DNA of 64,000 bases from DASRHT01 sp035293765 (lineage in GTDB: Bacteria > Chloroflexota > Ktedonobacteria > Ktedonobacterales > Ktedonobacteraceae), in contig DATGMF010000074.1 in NCBI GenBank assembly GCA_035293765.1, forward strand, positions 130,140-194,139. The letters run 5' to 3'. The position numbers and the translations under genes are program-made. The notes beneath the pieces were generated by a model. The model worked only from the letters and a program-made list of their open reading frames with translations. It was not told the origin of the DNA and made no database searches. Of this stretch, positions 50,969-59,448 are shown piece by piece. Each line of letters begins with the position of its first letter. Within the stretch, counting starts at the first letter, position 1.

Positions 50969-52240
50969 TTAGTCCAGGCCGGCAATTCGAGGGATTGGGA
51001 CCTCCAGCAGGTTCTTGGCAGCTCGTCCGCCTTTGAGCACCAGCGTGACGTTCGTCGGATCGGCTATCATGCTGATGGTCTCCAGCACATTGCCGTTGAC
51101 AAGAATCACATCGGCCAGTTTGCCCACTTCAAGCGTACCGATATTTTTATCCATATGGAGGAGCCGGGCGGCATGCTGAGTGCTGGCCTGGATAGCTTGC
51201 ATTGGCGTCATGCCATTTTCGACCATCAGTTGCAGCTCTTTGCCGTTTGTGCCGTGGCGACCCACGCCCGAATCGGTGCCCATCGCGATTTTCACGCCGG
51301 CCTCGACCGCGCGGCGGAAGCTCTGGCGATGGATCTCGATCACATCAAGAGCTTTTGCCGCCATCATAGGTGGGAGAATATCGGGATGCATCTCCGAGAA
51401 CTCGATCACAGCCATCGGTGCCACCAGTGTCGGCACAAGATACGCATCCCGTTCGAGCATCAGGCTGATGGCTTCATCATCCAGATAGATGCCATGCTCA
51501 ATCGAGACGACGCCGGCCAGCAAAGCATGTTTGATGCCCTGCGTACCCTGAGCGTGGGCCATGCAGCGTTTCTCCTGTGCGGCAGCCTCGTAGACAGCAG
51601 TGGCGATCTCTTCGAGCGTGAATTGCGACGAGGTGGGGGCATCAGCGGTTGAGAGCACGCCGCCGGTGGTGGCTATTTTGATCCAGTCGGCCCCGGCGCG
51701 CAGGATTTCGCGCGTGGTTTTGCGCACTTCTTCGATCCCGTCCACCACGCCATTGGGCATATCGGGAAAATTCAGGCCGAAGAAGCCAATATCGGCGCAG
51801 CAGGGATAATGGCCGTCGCCGTGCCCTCCGGTCTGAGAAAGGATGGAAACGGCAACCTGCATGCGTGGTCCGGCGATAATGCCGCGCTCAACCGCCATCT
51901 TGACACCCGCAGGCGTTCCAGCGGCATCGCGAACGGTGGTCACGCCGGCATTGAGCGTTGCGCGCATGCGTGGCAGCATCTGAAAGAGACTCAGGCTGGG
52001 CGGGGTGAGCAGAGAGCGTACAAGATCGGGATATTCCATCGCGAAGTGGACGTGCGTATCGATCAGGCCGGGCAGCACCTGGCCTCCTCCTGCATCAACA
52101 ACGGTCGCGTCACGCGGGATACTGACGCGATTCTGGCGGCCAACGGCAACGATGCGTTCCTCGTCAATGAGGAGAGCGCCATGCTCGACCGGCTCGTTCC
52201 CGGTACCATCGACGATGGTGGCATTAGTGATTGCTAGCAT
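50969..52240 (-). CDS. Amidohydrolase-family metal-dependent hydrolase
   Basis: A 423-residue amidohydrolase of the imidazolonepropionase/prolidase-like group. ATIVDGTGNEPVEHGALLID is the N-terminal beta-sandwich. LPGLIDTHVHFAMEYPDLVR holds the HxH metal pair, KIATTGGVLS the bridging-lysine region, RCMAHAQGTQGIKHALLAGV and SIEHGIYLDDEAISLM the next His ligands, and KIAMGTDSGV the Asp ligand. The C terminus closes the sandwich (GKLADVILVNGNVLE). The substrate is unknown; the subgroup includes Xaa-Pro and cyclic imide hydrolases. Convergent with yceI. Confidence 0.9.
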   Translation of the reverse strand: MLAITNATIVDGTGNEPVEHGALLIDEERIVAVGRQNRVSIPRDATVVDAGGGQVLPGLIDTHVHFAMEYPDLVRSLLTPPSLSLFQMLPRMRATLNAGVTTVRDAAGTPAGVKMAVERGIIAGPRMQVAVSILSQTGGHGDGHYPCCADIGFFGLNFPDMPNGVVDGIEEVRKTTREILRAGADWIKIATTGGVLSTADAPTSSQFTLEEIATAVYEAAAQEKRCMAHAQGTQGIKHALLAGVVSIEHGIYLDDEAISLMLERDAYLVPTLVAPMAVIEFSEMHPDILPPMMAAKALDVIEIHRQSFRRAVEAGVKIAMGTDSGVGRHGTNGKELQLMVENGMTPMQAIQASTQHAARLLHMDKNIGTLEVGKLADVILVNGNVLETISMIADPTNVTLVLKGGRAAKNLLEVPIPRIAGLD

Positions 52241-52452
52241 GCTTTATCGAGGCTCCTTCTCTTTGTGGTTATGTAAAGCTGTGGTTGTATCATACAACAT
52301 CGTCTTGTTTGATCTGGGCCATAACAGGATAAAAGGTAGTCGAGAAATACGATGCGTTGTTGGCAGGAGTGCCGTTTGTTTCATCCCGATTGCGTCGTAC
52401 AATAGAAACGTAGCTCAGGCTAACGATTATTTGAAACGAAGGAGTAGCATGC

Positions 52453-53430
52453 ATGCGAGCAGCAATCATTACCAGGCCAGGCGGGCCGGAAGTATTGGAG
52501 ATACAGGACGTTGAGATGCCGCAGCCGGTGGGGGATCAGGTGCGTGTGAGGGTGCGTGCGTCGGGCATCAATCGGGCGGATTTGTTGCAGCGAGCAGGAG
52601 GGTATCCCGCGCCTCCCGGCTCGCCCTCGAATATTCCTGGACTCGAGTTCGCGGGCGAGGTTGAGGCCGTGGGGCCGTTGGCGCGCTCCTGGAAGGTGGG
52701 TCAGCGCGTCATGGGGATCGCGGGCGGCGGTGGGCAGGCGGAATATATCCTTTCACATGAAGGATTGCTGGTAGAGATCCCCGAGAATCTGGATTTTGTG
52801 CAGGCGGCGGGCGTGCCTGAAGTCTTTATGACCGCCCACGATGCCCTGTTTACCCAGGCCGGTTTGCGCATGGGCGAGCGGGTATTGATTCACGCGGCAG
52901 GCAGCGGCGTTGGCACGGCGGCAATCCAGCTTGCTCATGCCGTGGGCGCAACCACCTTCGGCACCTCGCGCACGGCGAGCAAGCTGGAGCGCGCGAAAGA
53001 GCTTGGTTTGGACGTTGCTCTCTCGGATCAGAATTTCGCTGCCGAGGTCAACCGCTTGACGAATGGAGGGGGCGTGCATGTGGCGCTGGATTTCATAGGC
53101 GCGTCCTATCTGGCCCAGAATCTGGAGGCCCTGACCACCTGGGGGCGTCTCGTCTTCCTGGCGACAATGGGAGGGGCGCAGGCCAATGTCAACCTGGCGA
53201 TGCTGATGGGCAAGCGTATCCAGATGCGCGGCTGCACCCTGCGCACGCGCACACTGGAGGAGAAGCTGACGGTGACGCGCCTCTTTGCCACCCAGGTGGT
53301 ACCCTTGCTGGCAAAAGGGATCGTGAAGCCAATTGTCGAGCAGACCTATCCTTTACATGAGATTGCAGCCGCCCATGCCGCGATGGGCGAAAATAAAAAC
53401 TTCGGCAAATTGATCGTGGTGATAGACTGA
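52453..53430 (+). CDS. NAD(P)H:quinone oxidoreductase (zinc-independent MDR family)
   Basis: A 325-residue medium-chain dehydrogenase/reductase of the quinone oxidoreductase (PIG3/Qor) type. RASGINRADLLQRAGGYPAP is the signature, then PGLEFAGEVEAVG. The Rossmann segment is VLIHAAGSGVGTAAIQLAHAVG, a variant of AxxGxxG, followed by FGTSRTASKLERAKELG. The zinc ligands of alcohol dehydrogenases are absent. LRTRTLEEKLTVTRLFATQVVPLL and YPLHEIAAAHAAMGENKNFGKLIV match the PIG3 group. It would reduce quinones or enones with NADPH. GGAG precedes the ATG. Confidence 0.94.
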   Translation: MRAAIITRPGGPEVLEIQDVEMPQPVGDQVRVRVRASGINRADLLQRAGGYPAPPGSPSNIPGLEFAGEVEAVGPLARSWKVGQRVMGIAGGGGQAEYILSHEGLLVEIPENLDFVQAAGVPEVFMTAHDALFTQAGLRMGERVLIHAAGSGVGTAAIQLAHAVGATTFGTSRTASKLERAKELGLDVALSDQNFAAEVNRLTNGGGVHVALDFIGASYLAQNLEALTTWGRLVFLATMGGAQANVNLAMLMGKRIQMRGCTLRTRTLEEKLTVTRLFATQVVPLLAKGIVKPIVEQTYPLHEIAAAHAAMGENKNFGKLIVVID

Positions 53431-53439
53431 AAATATTTT

Positions 53440-53611
53440 CAGGAGAAGATGATACGTCAGGTAGGGGCAATCCCTCGCGGTTGCCCTGTGCCCTCCCCAA
53501 TTAGTCCGCCATATGAGCAAAGGACAGGAGAAGATGATACGTCAGGTAGGGGCAATCCCTCGCGGTTGCCCTGTGCCCACTTCCCAATTAGTCCGCCATA
53601 TGAGCAAAGGA
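53440..53611 (+). repeat. Tandem 85/87-bp direct repeat, each with a family A core
   Basis: Unit 1 is 53440-53524 and unit 2 is 53525-53611, nearly identical. Each begins CAGGAGAAGATGATACGTCA and contains GTAGGGGCAATCCCTCGCGG (53461 and 53546). Each ends with CCGCCATATGAGCAAAGGA. This is a recent local duplication directly after the quinone oxidoreductase stop. Confidence 0.9.
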
Positions 53612-53693
53612 AACGCACCTGGAACGTGTCTAAGTATAGCACCCAATATCCGGGTGACTGCTTTATTTTTTCGTTCCAATGGAGGCAACACGC

Positions 53694-54506
53694 GTGAATC
53701 CTTTGACTCATAATCCTGCTGACGTACCTATTCTTGCACATAAATATTACGAAGCTCCGTCGGTTTTTATCGCGGAGAATTTGCTGCGGGGAGCGCGGCG
53801 GCAGAAATCGCTCTGCGCCGAGACGGTTCCAGCCATCTGCGTGCTGGACCCTGATGGCGACCTGGTTGATTATCTGCGCGCCACCGACCAGGCTCACCTC
53901 CATCGCGGCTGGGCCTGTTATCATACCGTGCTCGAAACATTTGTGCATGAAGAGGTCGAGTATGGGATCGTTGGTCGCGTGGTGGGCGCCCCCTTCGCGG
54001 TCCTGGTGGCCGAGGAACTTTTCGCCTGCGGCTGCCAGTTGCTCATCAGTATTACATCAGCGGGCCAGATCATGCCGACGAGCCAGCCGCCATATGTGGT
54101 GCTGATCGAGCGGGCGCTGCGTGATGAGGGGACGAGTTACCATTATCTGCCCCCCTCGCCTTATAGTCATCTGGCCCCAACGCTCAAAGCCATGCTCAGC
54201 CCTGCCTGGGACCATAGCCGCGTGCCGCTTCTCATCGGAGCGAGCTGGACCACAGATGCGCCATTCCGCGAAACGGAGCAGGCCATTGCTGCCAGGCGGG
54301 CGATGGGCATCCTGGCGGTTGAGATGGAAGCGGCAGCCCTCTATGCTATGGGCTGCGCGATGCAGAAAAATGTCATCTGTTTTGCCCTGGTGACCAATCG
54401 CATGGGGCGGACTGAAGGAGATTTCGAGAAAGGTCATGCGCAAGGAAGCCTTACCGCCCTGCAGGTGCTGCGCCAGACCGTGAGCGCCTGGCAGGCAAAT
54501 AGATAG
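53694..54506 (+). CDS. Nucleoside phosphorylase (PNP/UDP family)
   Basis: A 270-residue protein of the PNP/uridine phosphorylase superfamily. VEYGIVGRVVGAPFAVLVAEEL is the phosphate/Gly-rich region, LLISITSAGQI follows, the Glu-Met-Glu motif is ILAVEMEAAALYAMG (ribose site), and the late acid region is ALVTNRMG. It cleaves a nucleoside with phosphate, but the base preference is not visible. GTG 53694 is preferred to ATG 53679 because GGAGG lies 8 nt before the GTG and overlaps the ATG codon. It directly follows the tandem repeats. Confidence 0.85.
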   Translation: MNPLTHNPADVPILAHKYYEAPSVFIAENLLRGARRQKSLCAETVPAICVLDPDGDLVDYLRATDQAHLHRGWACYHTVLETFVHEEVEYGIVGRVVGAPFAVLVAEELFACGCQLLISITSAGQIMPTSQPPYVVLIERALRDEGTSYHYLPPSPYSHLAPTLKAMLSPAWDHSRVPLLIGASWTTDAPFRETEQAIAARRAMGILAVEMEAAALYAMGCAMQKNVICFALVTNRMGRTEGDFEKGHAQGSLTALQVLRQTVSAWQANR

Positions 54507-54685
54507 AATATTTACGATATTGCTCTTTTGGTGCGCAGGAGCATCCGACGAGCCAGCGCAATGCGTCTGGCTCTACGGTATAATACGAGATGGAAAGATA
54601 GAGAAGGGGAGTTTGCCTGAGGGAGGGAGAAAGTATATTTTTAGCAAAGCAGAAGAGAGAACGGGAAAGGCCGGGCCAGTATTGT

Positions 54686-55048
54686 ATGCAACAAACAACA
54701 AGGGTAGCTCCGCCCAAAAGAGGTTGCATCTCGCGTTTAGCTATAGTCGTGGCGGCCATCGTCTGGATCGTGCTGATTGGCTCTATAGCCATCATCGTAA
54801 ATGAGGCTATACAACCTCAAGGAACGATCCCTGGACGCCACGATATTCCATCGTTGCCCGCTATTTGTACATCGCCATCGCCGTCGTTGCCGGTTAGTGG
54901 GAAAGGGACGGTGACTACGCAGCCATTTGATTGTGCTACCGCAACGCCATCGCCAATTCAACAGCCAGCGGCTGCTCCGCCAACCCCAACCCGACCAGCA
55001 TCGCCAACGCCTTTACCGAGACGAACGCCAACGCCACAGCAATTGTAA
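54686..55048 (+). CDS. Membrane-anchored Pro/Thr-rich protein
   Basis: A 120-residue protein: short basic N terminus, one membrane helix (LAIVVAAIVWIVLIGSIAIIV, ~19-39), then an external region rich in Pro, Thr, Ser and Ala with two cysteines (CTSPSPS and FDCAT). A Thr-Pro-rich end (PTPTRPASPTPLPRRTPTP) resembles wall-spanning stalks. No domain is recognised. The coding choice is supported by the clear signal-anchor; an overlapping frame (54520-54804) looks spurious. Confidence 0.55.
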   Translation: MQQTTRVAPPKRGCISRLAIVVAAIVWIVLIGSIAIIVNEAIQPQGTIPGRHDIPSLPAICTSPSPSLPVSGKGTVTTQPFDCATATPSPIQQPAAAPPTPTRPASPTPLPRRTPTPQQL

Positions 55049-55176
55049 AGGCGCTACGGTGATTGCTTAGAATTTGGGAAGGACGAGTGCTCTGGCGGAC
55101 CCATGATTACACACGTCATTCCCATATTAATTGGTAAATACCGCCAGGGAGTGATGAGAAGCCATAAAAAAATCGA

Positions 55177-55842
55177 TCAGCGTGAAAATTGCTCGACATC
55201 GTCGCGATACACGTCGTATGCCTTCGCGTATTCCATTGTGCGCGCGACTTCGGCGATAAAGTGGCTATCGTAGCCGGCGCGCCGCAAGAGATAGAAGCCC
55301 ATCTCCATACCGGAGGAGATACCGCCCGCGGTCAAAATCCGACCAGCGTCCACCACGCGCGCGCGACTGATGCGACAGGTGGGGGCCAGTTCTGCCAGAC
55401 GATCAATCGGCACTTTCCCCATCTCGGAAGCCTCCAACCGGTCCGGCTCCTTACGATTGGTCGCGGGCAGGCCGTCGAGCAGTCCCATTTTGGCATAGAT
55501 CCAGGAGCCGGTACAGACGCTTACCAGCAAGGTTGTTTCGGGCAGGGAGCGGATAAACTCCTGTAAGCGGCGGTTGTGCATCTCCTGGCGTGTGCCGAAG
55601 CCGCCCGGGATCAGAAAGGCATCCATCGCGGGCTGGTCGAGGAAGCTATAGTTCGGCAGCACGGTAAAGCCCGCCTGCGTCTGCACCGGACGCATGGCAT
55701 CGGCAATCAAGAAGGCATCTAACTCGGGATCGAAGCGGCGCGCTACCGAAAAGACGCCGTAGGGTGCGGCAAAGTCAACAATTTCGGCATCCTTGAAGAC
55801 GTAGATGCCCAGTCGAAACCCGGCAATGCGCTTTGTAGACAT
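55177..55842 (-). CDS. DJ-1/PfpI-family protein (isonitrile hydratase-like)
   Basis: A 221-residue class I glutamine-amidotransferase-like protein. The nucleophile elbow LLVSVCTGSWIYAKMGLLDG (Cys110) and FLIPGGFGTRQ are typical. Cys followed by Thr, with GLLDGLPAT, fits the InhA/AraC-N-terminal-like branch rather than the PfpI protease branch. The following ATNRK replaces the usual ATTHW. It may act on isonitriles, aldehydes or amides. It starts 2 bp after the decarboxylase stop, whose last codons contain its ribosome site (GAGAGG), so the pair is co-translated. Confidence 0.87.
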   Translation of the reverse strand: MSTKRIAGFRLGIYVFKDAEIVDFAAPYGVFSVARRFDPELDAFLIADAMRPVQTQAGFTVLPNYSFLDQPAMDAFLIPGGFGTRQEMHNRRLQEFIRSLPETTLLVSVCTGSWIYAKMGLLDGLPATNRKEPDRLEASEMGKVPIDRLAELAPTCRISRARVVDAGRILTAGGISSGMEMGFYLLRRAGYDSHFIAEVARTMEYAKAYDVYRDDVEQFSR

Positions 55843-55844
55843 TA

Positions 55845-57308
55845 CTATTCCTCTCTTTGTTCTGTAGTAGCTCCAGCATGCAGGCTGAGCTTATGGCCGA
55901 AATGCTCAAGACGTTCGATGGTTCCCTCAAGGTCCTGCTCACTCGTACGTGGATTGATGATGCAGAGCCGCAAAGCAGTTTTGCCTCGCAGCGTTGTTGA
56001 GCTTAGAGCCGCGAAGCCGTCCTCCATCATTGCATGGATCAGTTGCTGATTAGTGGCGTTGGCTGCCTGCTCCGAGCCGTCGGCGGGCAGGTAGCGGAAA
56101 GAGACGATCCCGAGTTGCGCCGCTGTGACGACTTCCCAGCAGGGTGAGCGGCGCAGCACCCTCTCGGCATGCTCTGCCAGCATGATACCGCGATTGACGG
56201 CGTGACGGAACGCCTCAAGCCCGAAGACTTTCAGCGACATCCAGAGTTTGAGTGCGCGGAAACTGCGTGTGAGCTGAATGCCGTAATCGCGGAAGTTGAC
56301 CTCTTCTTCGATGCCTGCAACATCTTTTAAAAACTCCGGCAGCACGCTAAAGGTCTGTCTGAGCCAGCGAACGTCACGCACGAGTACGCAGCCCATTTCA
56401 TAGGGTTGGAAGAGCCATTTGTGCGGATCTAATACCAGCGAGTCCGCCAACTCCAGTCCTTGCAGAGCCGAACGGCCTCGCTCGCAGAGAACAGCGCCTC
56501 CTCCATAGGCCGCGTCGGCATGCAGCCAGAGGTCCTGCTGGCGACAAAACTCTGCCAGCTCCGGCAGGGGATCGACCGCGCCGGTATTGGTGGTGCCAGC
56601 GTTAGCAATGACGCAAAAGGGGATGCGCCCGGCGGCTCGATCTTCCGCGACGGCGCTTTGCAGCGTTGACAGCGATAGGCGAAAATCCTGATCCGAAGGA
56701 AGCTTACGCAGTTGTCCCGCTCCAAAACCGAGCATCTTCAATGCGCGATCTGTGGCGGAGTGCGTCTGATCTGAGCAATAGACAACGGCGTTGTGCAATG
56801 AGTCGTGCAGCTTGATGTGCCGCGCCGTTGCCAATGCAGTCAGAGTTGCGATGGAGCCACCGCTGACGAAGAGCCCGCCCGCGGATGTGGGTAGACCGCA
56901 AAGCTGTCGTAGCCAGTCGATGGTCACAAGCTCTATCTCGGCAGGGCCGGAAGCGACCGCCCAGGAACCCACAAATGGGTTAAAACCAGCTACCAGCGCA
57001 TCCGCTATGGCGCTAACAAAATTATTGGGATTGGGGACAAAAGAAAAGAAGCGCGGATGCGATACCGAGAGGAAGTTGCTGAAAACATCCTGCTGCACCT
57101 GCTGCAAAACGACCTCGACAGGCGTTCCTTGCTCCGGTAGCGGCTCGCGCAACTGCTTCTCCAGTGTGGACCGATCAGCTCGGCGGGTCAAAGGCTCATC
57201 GGGTAGACGCTCAAAATGCTCCACCAGCATATCAACGACGCGATATCCTAGCTGCTGCATCTGTTCGCGCGATAATTGCAACGCGTCATTGCGTGAGGTA
57301 TGCTCCAT
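55845..57308 (-). CDS. PLP-dependent decarboxylase (aromatic-L-amino-acid type, group II)
   Basis: A 487-residue pyridoxal-phosphate enzyme. N-terminal PRFFSFVPNPNNFVSAIADALVAGFNPFVGSW, PLP region GLFVSGGSIATLTALATAR, YCSDQTHSATDRALKMLG, WLHADAAYGGGAVLCERG and the Schiff-base lysine in SLVLDPHKWLFQPYEMG (~300). Similar to aromatic amino acid or 2,4-diaminobutyrate decarboxylases; the substrate is unsettled. ATG 57308 (AGGAAGAGG upstream) is preferred to TTG 57317. It forms a tight operon with the DJ-1/PfpI-like gene, so that protein may act on the amine product or a derived compound. Confidence 0.92.
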   Translation of the reverse strand: MEHTSRNDALQLSREQMQQLGYRVVDMLVEHFERLPDEPLTRRADRSTLEKQLREPLPEQGTPVEVVLQQVQQDVFSNFLSVSHPRFFSFVPNPNNFVSAIADALVAGFNPFVGSWAVASGPAEIELVTIDWLRQLCGLPTSAGGLFVSGGSIATLTALATARHIKLHDSLHNAVVYCSDQTHSATDRALKMLGFGAGQLRKLPSDQDFRLSLSTLQSAVAEDRAAGRIPFCVIANAGTTNTGAVDPLPELAEFCRQQDLWLHADAAYGGGAVLCERGRSALQGLELADSLVLDPHKWLFQPYEMGCVLVRDVRWLRQTFSVLPEFLKDVAGIEEEVNFRDYGIQLTRSFRALKLWMSLKVFGLEAFRHAVNRGIMLAEHAERVLRRSPCWEVVTAAQLGIVSFRYLPADGSEQAANATNQQLIHAMMEDGFAALSSTTLRGKTALRLCIINPRTSEQDLEGTIERLEHFGHKLSLHAGATTEQREE

Positions 57309-57394
57309 CAAATACAACCTCTTCCTAAAAATAAGTATGATAAAACCTGTTCAAAATATATATATCATATCAGGATAACAAAGGAGGGCCGCTA

Positions 57395-58339
57395 ATGCAT
57401 CCGTTCCCTGGCGATGTGCGTCCCATAGAAGAACTGCTGCGCCATGTCTTTCCCGACGTCCCGACGCAGATCGAACGAGTGGAGGAGGGCATGTCCACTT
57501 ATGTCTACCGGATCAAATACCGGCAGGAGACATTTTATCTGCGCATTTTACCAGAAGGAGGCGCGAGTTTTGCTCCTGAAGTTGCCATTCATACGCGCTT
57601 GCGACAAATGCAGATTCACGTTCCAGAGGTGGTCTATTTTGATCACTATCATCCAACGCTGCAACGCTCCGTGATGATCACAACCGAAATCAAGGGGCAA
57701 CCTGTGAGCCGCTCGGCCCCCCTTAATCGGCATAATATGAGCAGGGTGCTGAGAGATGCCGGACGGGAACTGGCTCAGATCAATAGGATCGATGTCGATG
57801 GCTTCGGATGGGTGGAACGCGACCGGGCGGATACAACGCACTTGCAAGCCGAATGTAGCTCTCACCGCGCATTCATGCTTGAATACTGGCAGGCCGATCT
57901 GGCATATTTAGCCAGATCGACGCTGCCTGCTCGTACTATCGCAGCACTTGAGCGGCTGCTCTCGCAGCACGCATCCTGGCTAGATGTTGAGCAGGGGTGT
58001 CTGGCGCATGGCGATCTGGATACCACGCATATCTACCAGCATCATGGGCAATACAGCGGCATCATCGATTTTGGAGAGATGCGCGGCGCGAGTTGCTGGT
58101 ACGATCTCGGTCACTTCCATATGCGCGACGGCGAGCAGCTTCCCTATCATCTGCTAGCGGAACTGCTTCGCGGCTACGGAGAAGTGGTCCAACTCCCTGC
58201 CGATTACGGGCAGCATATCCGTTTTACCAGCATCCTCATCAACGTGCGAACGCTTGCCCGCAGCCTGCAAAAGCGCCCTCCCAACAGCTATACACAGCAC
58301 CAGTTGAAAGTGTTGCATGAGGATCTGGCGATGCTCTAG
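57395..58339 (+). CDS. Aminoglycoside phosphotransferase-family kinase-like protein
   Basis: A 314-residue APH/choline-kinase-fold protein. N-lobe MSTYVYRIKYRQETFYLRIL. Catalytic loop CLAHGDLDTTHIYQHHGQY (HGDxxxxH in place of HGDxxxxN) and Mg-binding IIDFGEMRGASCWYDLGHF. The Brenner asparagine is replaced by His, which could alter activity. It probably phosphorylates a small molecule; antibiotic resistance should not be assumed. AAGGAGGG precedes the ATG. A long hairpin (58361-58414) follows. Confidence 0.85.
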   Translation: MHPFPGDVRPIEELLRHVFPDVPTQIERVEEGMSTYVYRIKYRQETFYLRILPEGGASFAPEVAIHTRLRQMQIHVPEVVYFDHYHPTLQRSVMITTEIKGQPVSRSAPLNRHNMSRVLRDAGRELAQINRIDVDGFGWVERDRADTTHLQAECSSHRAFMLEYWQADLAYLARSTLPARTIAALERLLSQHASWLDVEQGCLAHGDLDTTHIYQHHGQYSGIIDFGEMRGASCWYDLGHFHMRDGEQLPYHLLAELLRGYGEVVQLPADYGQHIRFTSILINVRTLARSLQKRPPNSYTQHQLKVLHEDLAML

Positions 58340-58360
58340 CTTTTAACGAGACATCATTGG

Positions 58361-58414
58361 AACCATGCAGGTGAGTAACCACTTATGTCTGTATGATTAC
58401 TCACTTGCATGGTT
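58361..58414. terminator. Long stem-loop between convergent genes
   Basis: An 18-bp stem (58361-58378 with 58397-58414, one G-U pair) with an 18-nt loop, between the APH-like and Rpn genes. No T-run. Likely bidirectional transcript end. Just before it, 58340-58363 resembles the 3' codons of the 24638 methyltransferase gene. Confidence 0.6.
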
Positions 58415-58462
58415 TATCAAAACAATATTCGTCAAGCAACAAGCACATGTCTAAGCCGTGTT

Positions 58463-59368
58463 CTATTGCCCGTTAGAGAGAAACTTTTTCGCTTCCTGTT
58501 CGCCCGCTGCTAACCCGACACTAAGAATAAGCGCCTGGAGGTGCTCAGGATCGTCGAGAGCTTTCCCTCGCTCCTCTGCCAGTTGTTCCAGAGCAGGGAA
58601 GCGAGCGTGAACGAATGCGAGCAGCATCTCACGATGCCGTTGGACTTCTTCTTTTCGTTCCTTTTGCATACCCTGTTGCAGCCCTTCTTCCAGGGCCTGT
58701 TGCCGCCACTCTTGAAACACCCTGGATTCGCCCAAAAGATCTTCGATCATCAGAAACCTCCGTTTCAACCACTCATACTCTTCTTCATGTTCTTCAAGGA
58801 CTAAAGAGGCTAACCCATAGGCGATGGAGAGCAGTTCCCGTTTGGGGGCTTCTCCCGCCGGACATAACCCATTGATCATCATCTCGATGGTCTCCCGCTG
58901 CTTACCCTCGCGAGTGAGTGGCAGCAGCGGCAACAACCCCGGCAGATCCGTTCGCTGTAACGTGGCCGTTGGCACTTCCCACAGCTTGATCACCTCAAAA
59001 ACAAAGTGGTGAATCTGTCGGCCATCGTGCAAGCATACCTGATGGGGTGACTCCGCCACGGACCCATCTTTTTTCAAATATAACACGAACGAATACACTG
59101 GACAACCAAATTTACAGGTTGCTAACACATTATACTCCCACACCCGTTGCGCCATCTGCGGATCGCGACGACGTTGAAATTCCAGATGCAACAACATCGG
59201 CTGATCGTTGAGCCGGATCTGGTAGAGCAGATCGGCATCGACATTGCGATAGGACAGGTGAGGAGAAAGTTCTTGTTCGAAGAGGGCTCCATCAAGGAGC
59301 CAGGATACGACATCTTTTGGTGCTTGAAGCATCAATTGCTTCAGCTTTGTGTCCCAGAAACCAGCCAC
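58463..59368 (-). CDS. Rpn-family recombination-promoting nuclease (PD-(D/E)XK)
   Basis: A 301-residue Rpn/transposase_31-like protein. N-terminal nuclease: DADLLYQIRLNDQPMLLHLEFQRRRDPQMAQRVWEYN has the Asp, the Glu-x-Gln and the Arg-rich helix of the family. C-terminal half is charged and helical (FQEWRQQALEEGLQQGMQKE), with the E-E-G-x-x-x-G repeat and DDPEHLQALILSVGLA typical of DUF4351-like tails. These nucleases promote RecA-independent recombination and are often linked with phage defence. GTG 59368 is preferred to GTG 59383 because GGGAGGA lies between them. Confidence 0.85.
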   Translation of the reverse strand: MAGFWDTKLKQLMLQAPKDVVSWLLDGALFEQELSPHLSYRNVDADLLYQIRLNDQPMLLHLEFQRRRDPQMAQRVWEYNVLATCKFGCPVYSFVLYLKKDGSVAESPHQVCLHDGRQIHHFVFEVIKLWEVPTATLQRTDLPGLLPLLPLTREGKQRETIEMMINGLCPAGEAPKRELLSIAYGLASLVLEEHEEEYEWLKRRFLMIEDLLGESRVFQEWRQQALEEGLQQGMQKERKEEVQRHREMLLAFVHARFPALEQLAEERGKALDDPEHLQALILSVGLAAGEQEAKKFLSNGQ

Positions 59369-59448
59369 GCGTCTTCCTCCCACATAAGAGTTCTTTTGCT
59401 ACTATAACACATCTACTGTGTCTTGTCGAGTTTTGCTCGCTAAAGTAA

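Noticed and set aside
54520..54804. 94-codon ORF overlapping the Pro/Thr-rich membrane protein
   Set aside because: It lacks domain character, and the overlapping frame has a clear membrane anchor followed by a Pro/Thr stalk.
57395..58339. Aminoglycoside resistance gene
   Set aside because: Only the fold is evident; the catalytic Asn is replaced by His and there is no context for resistance.
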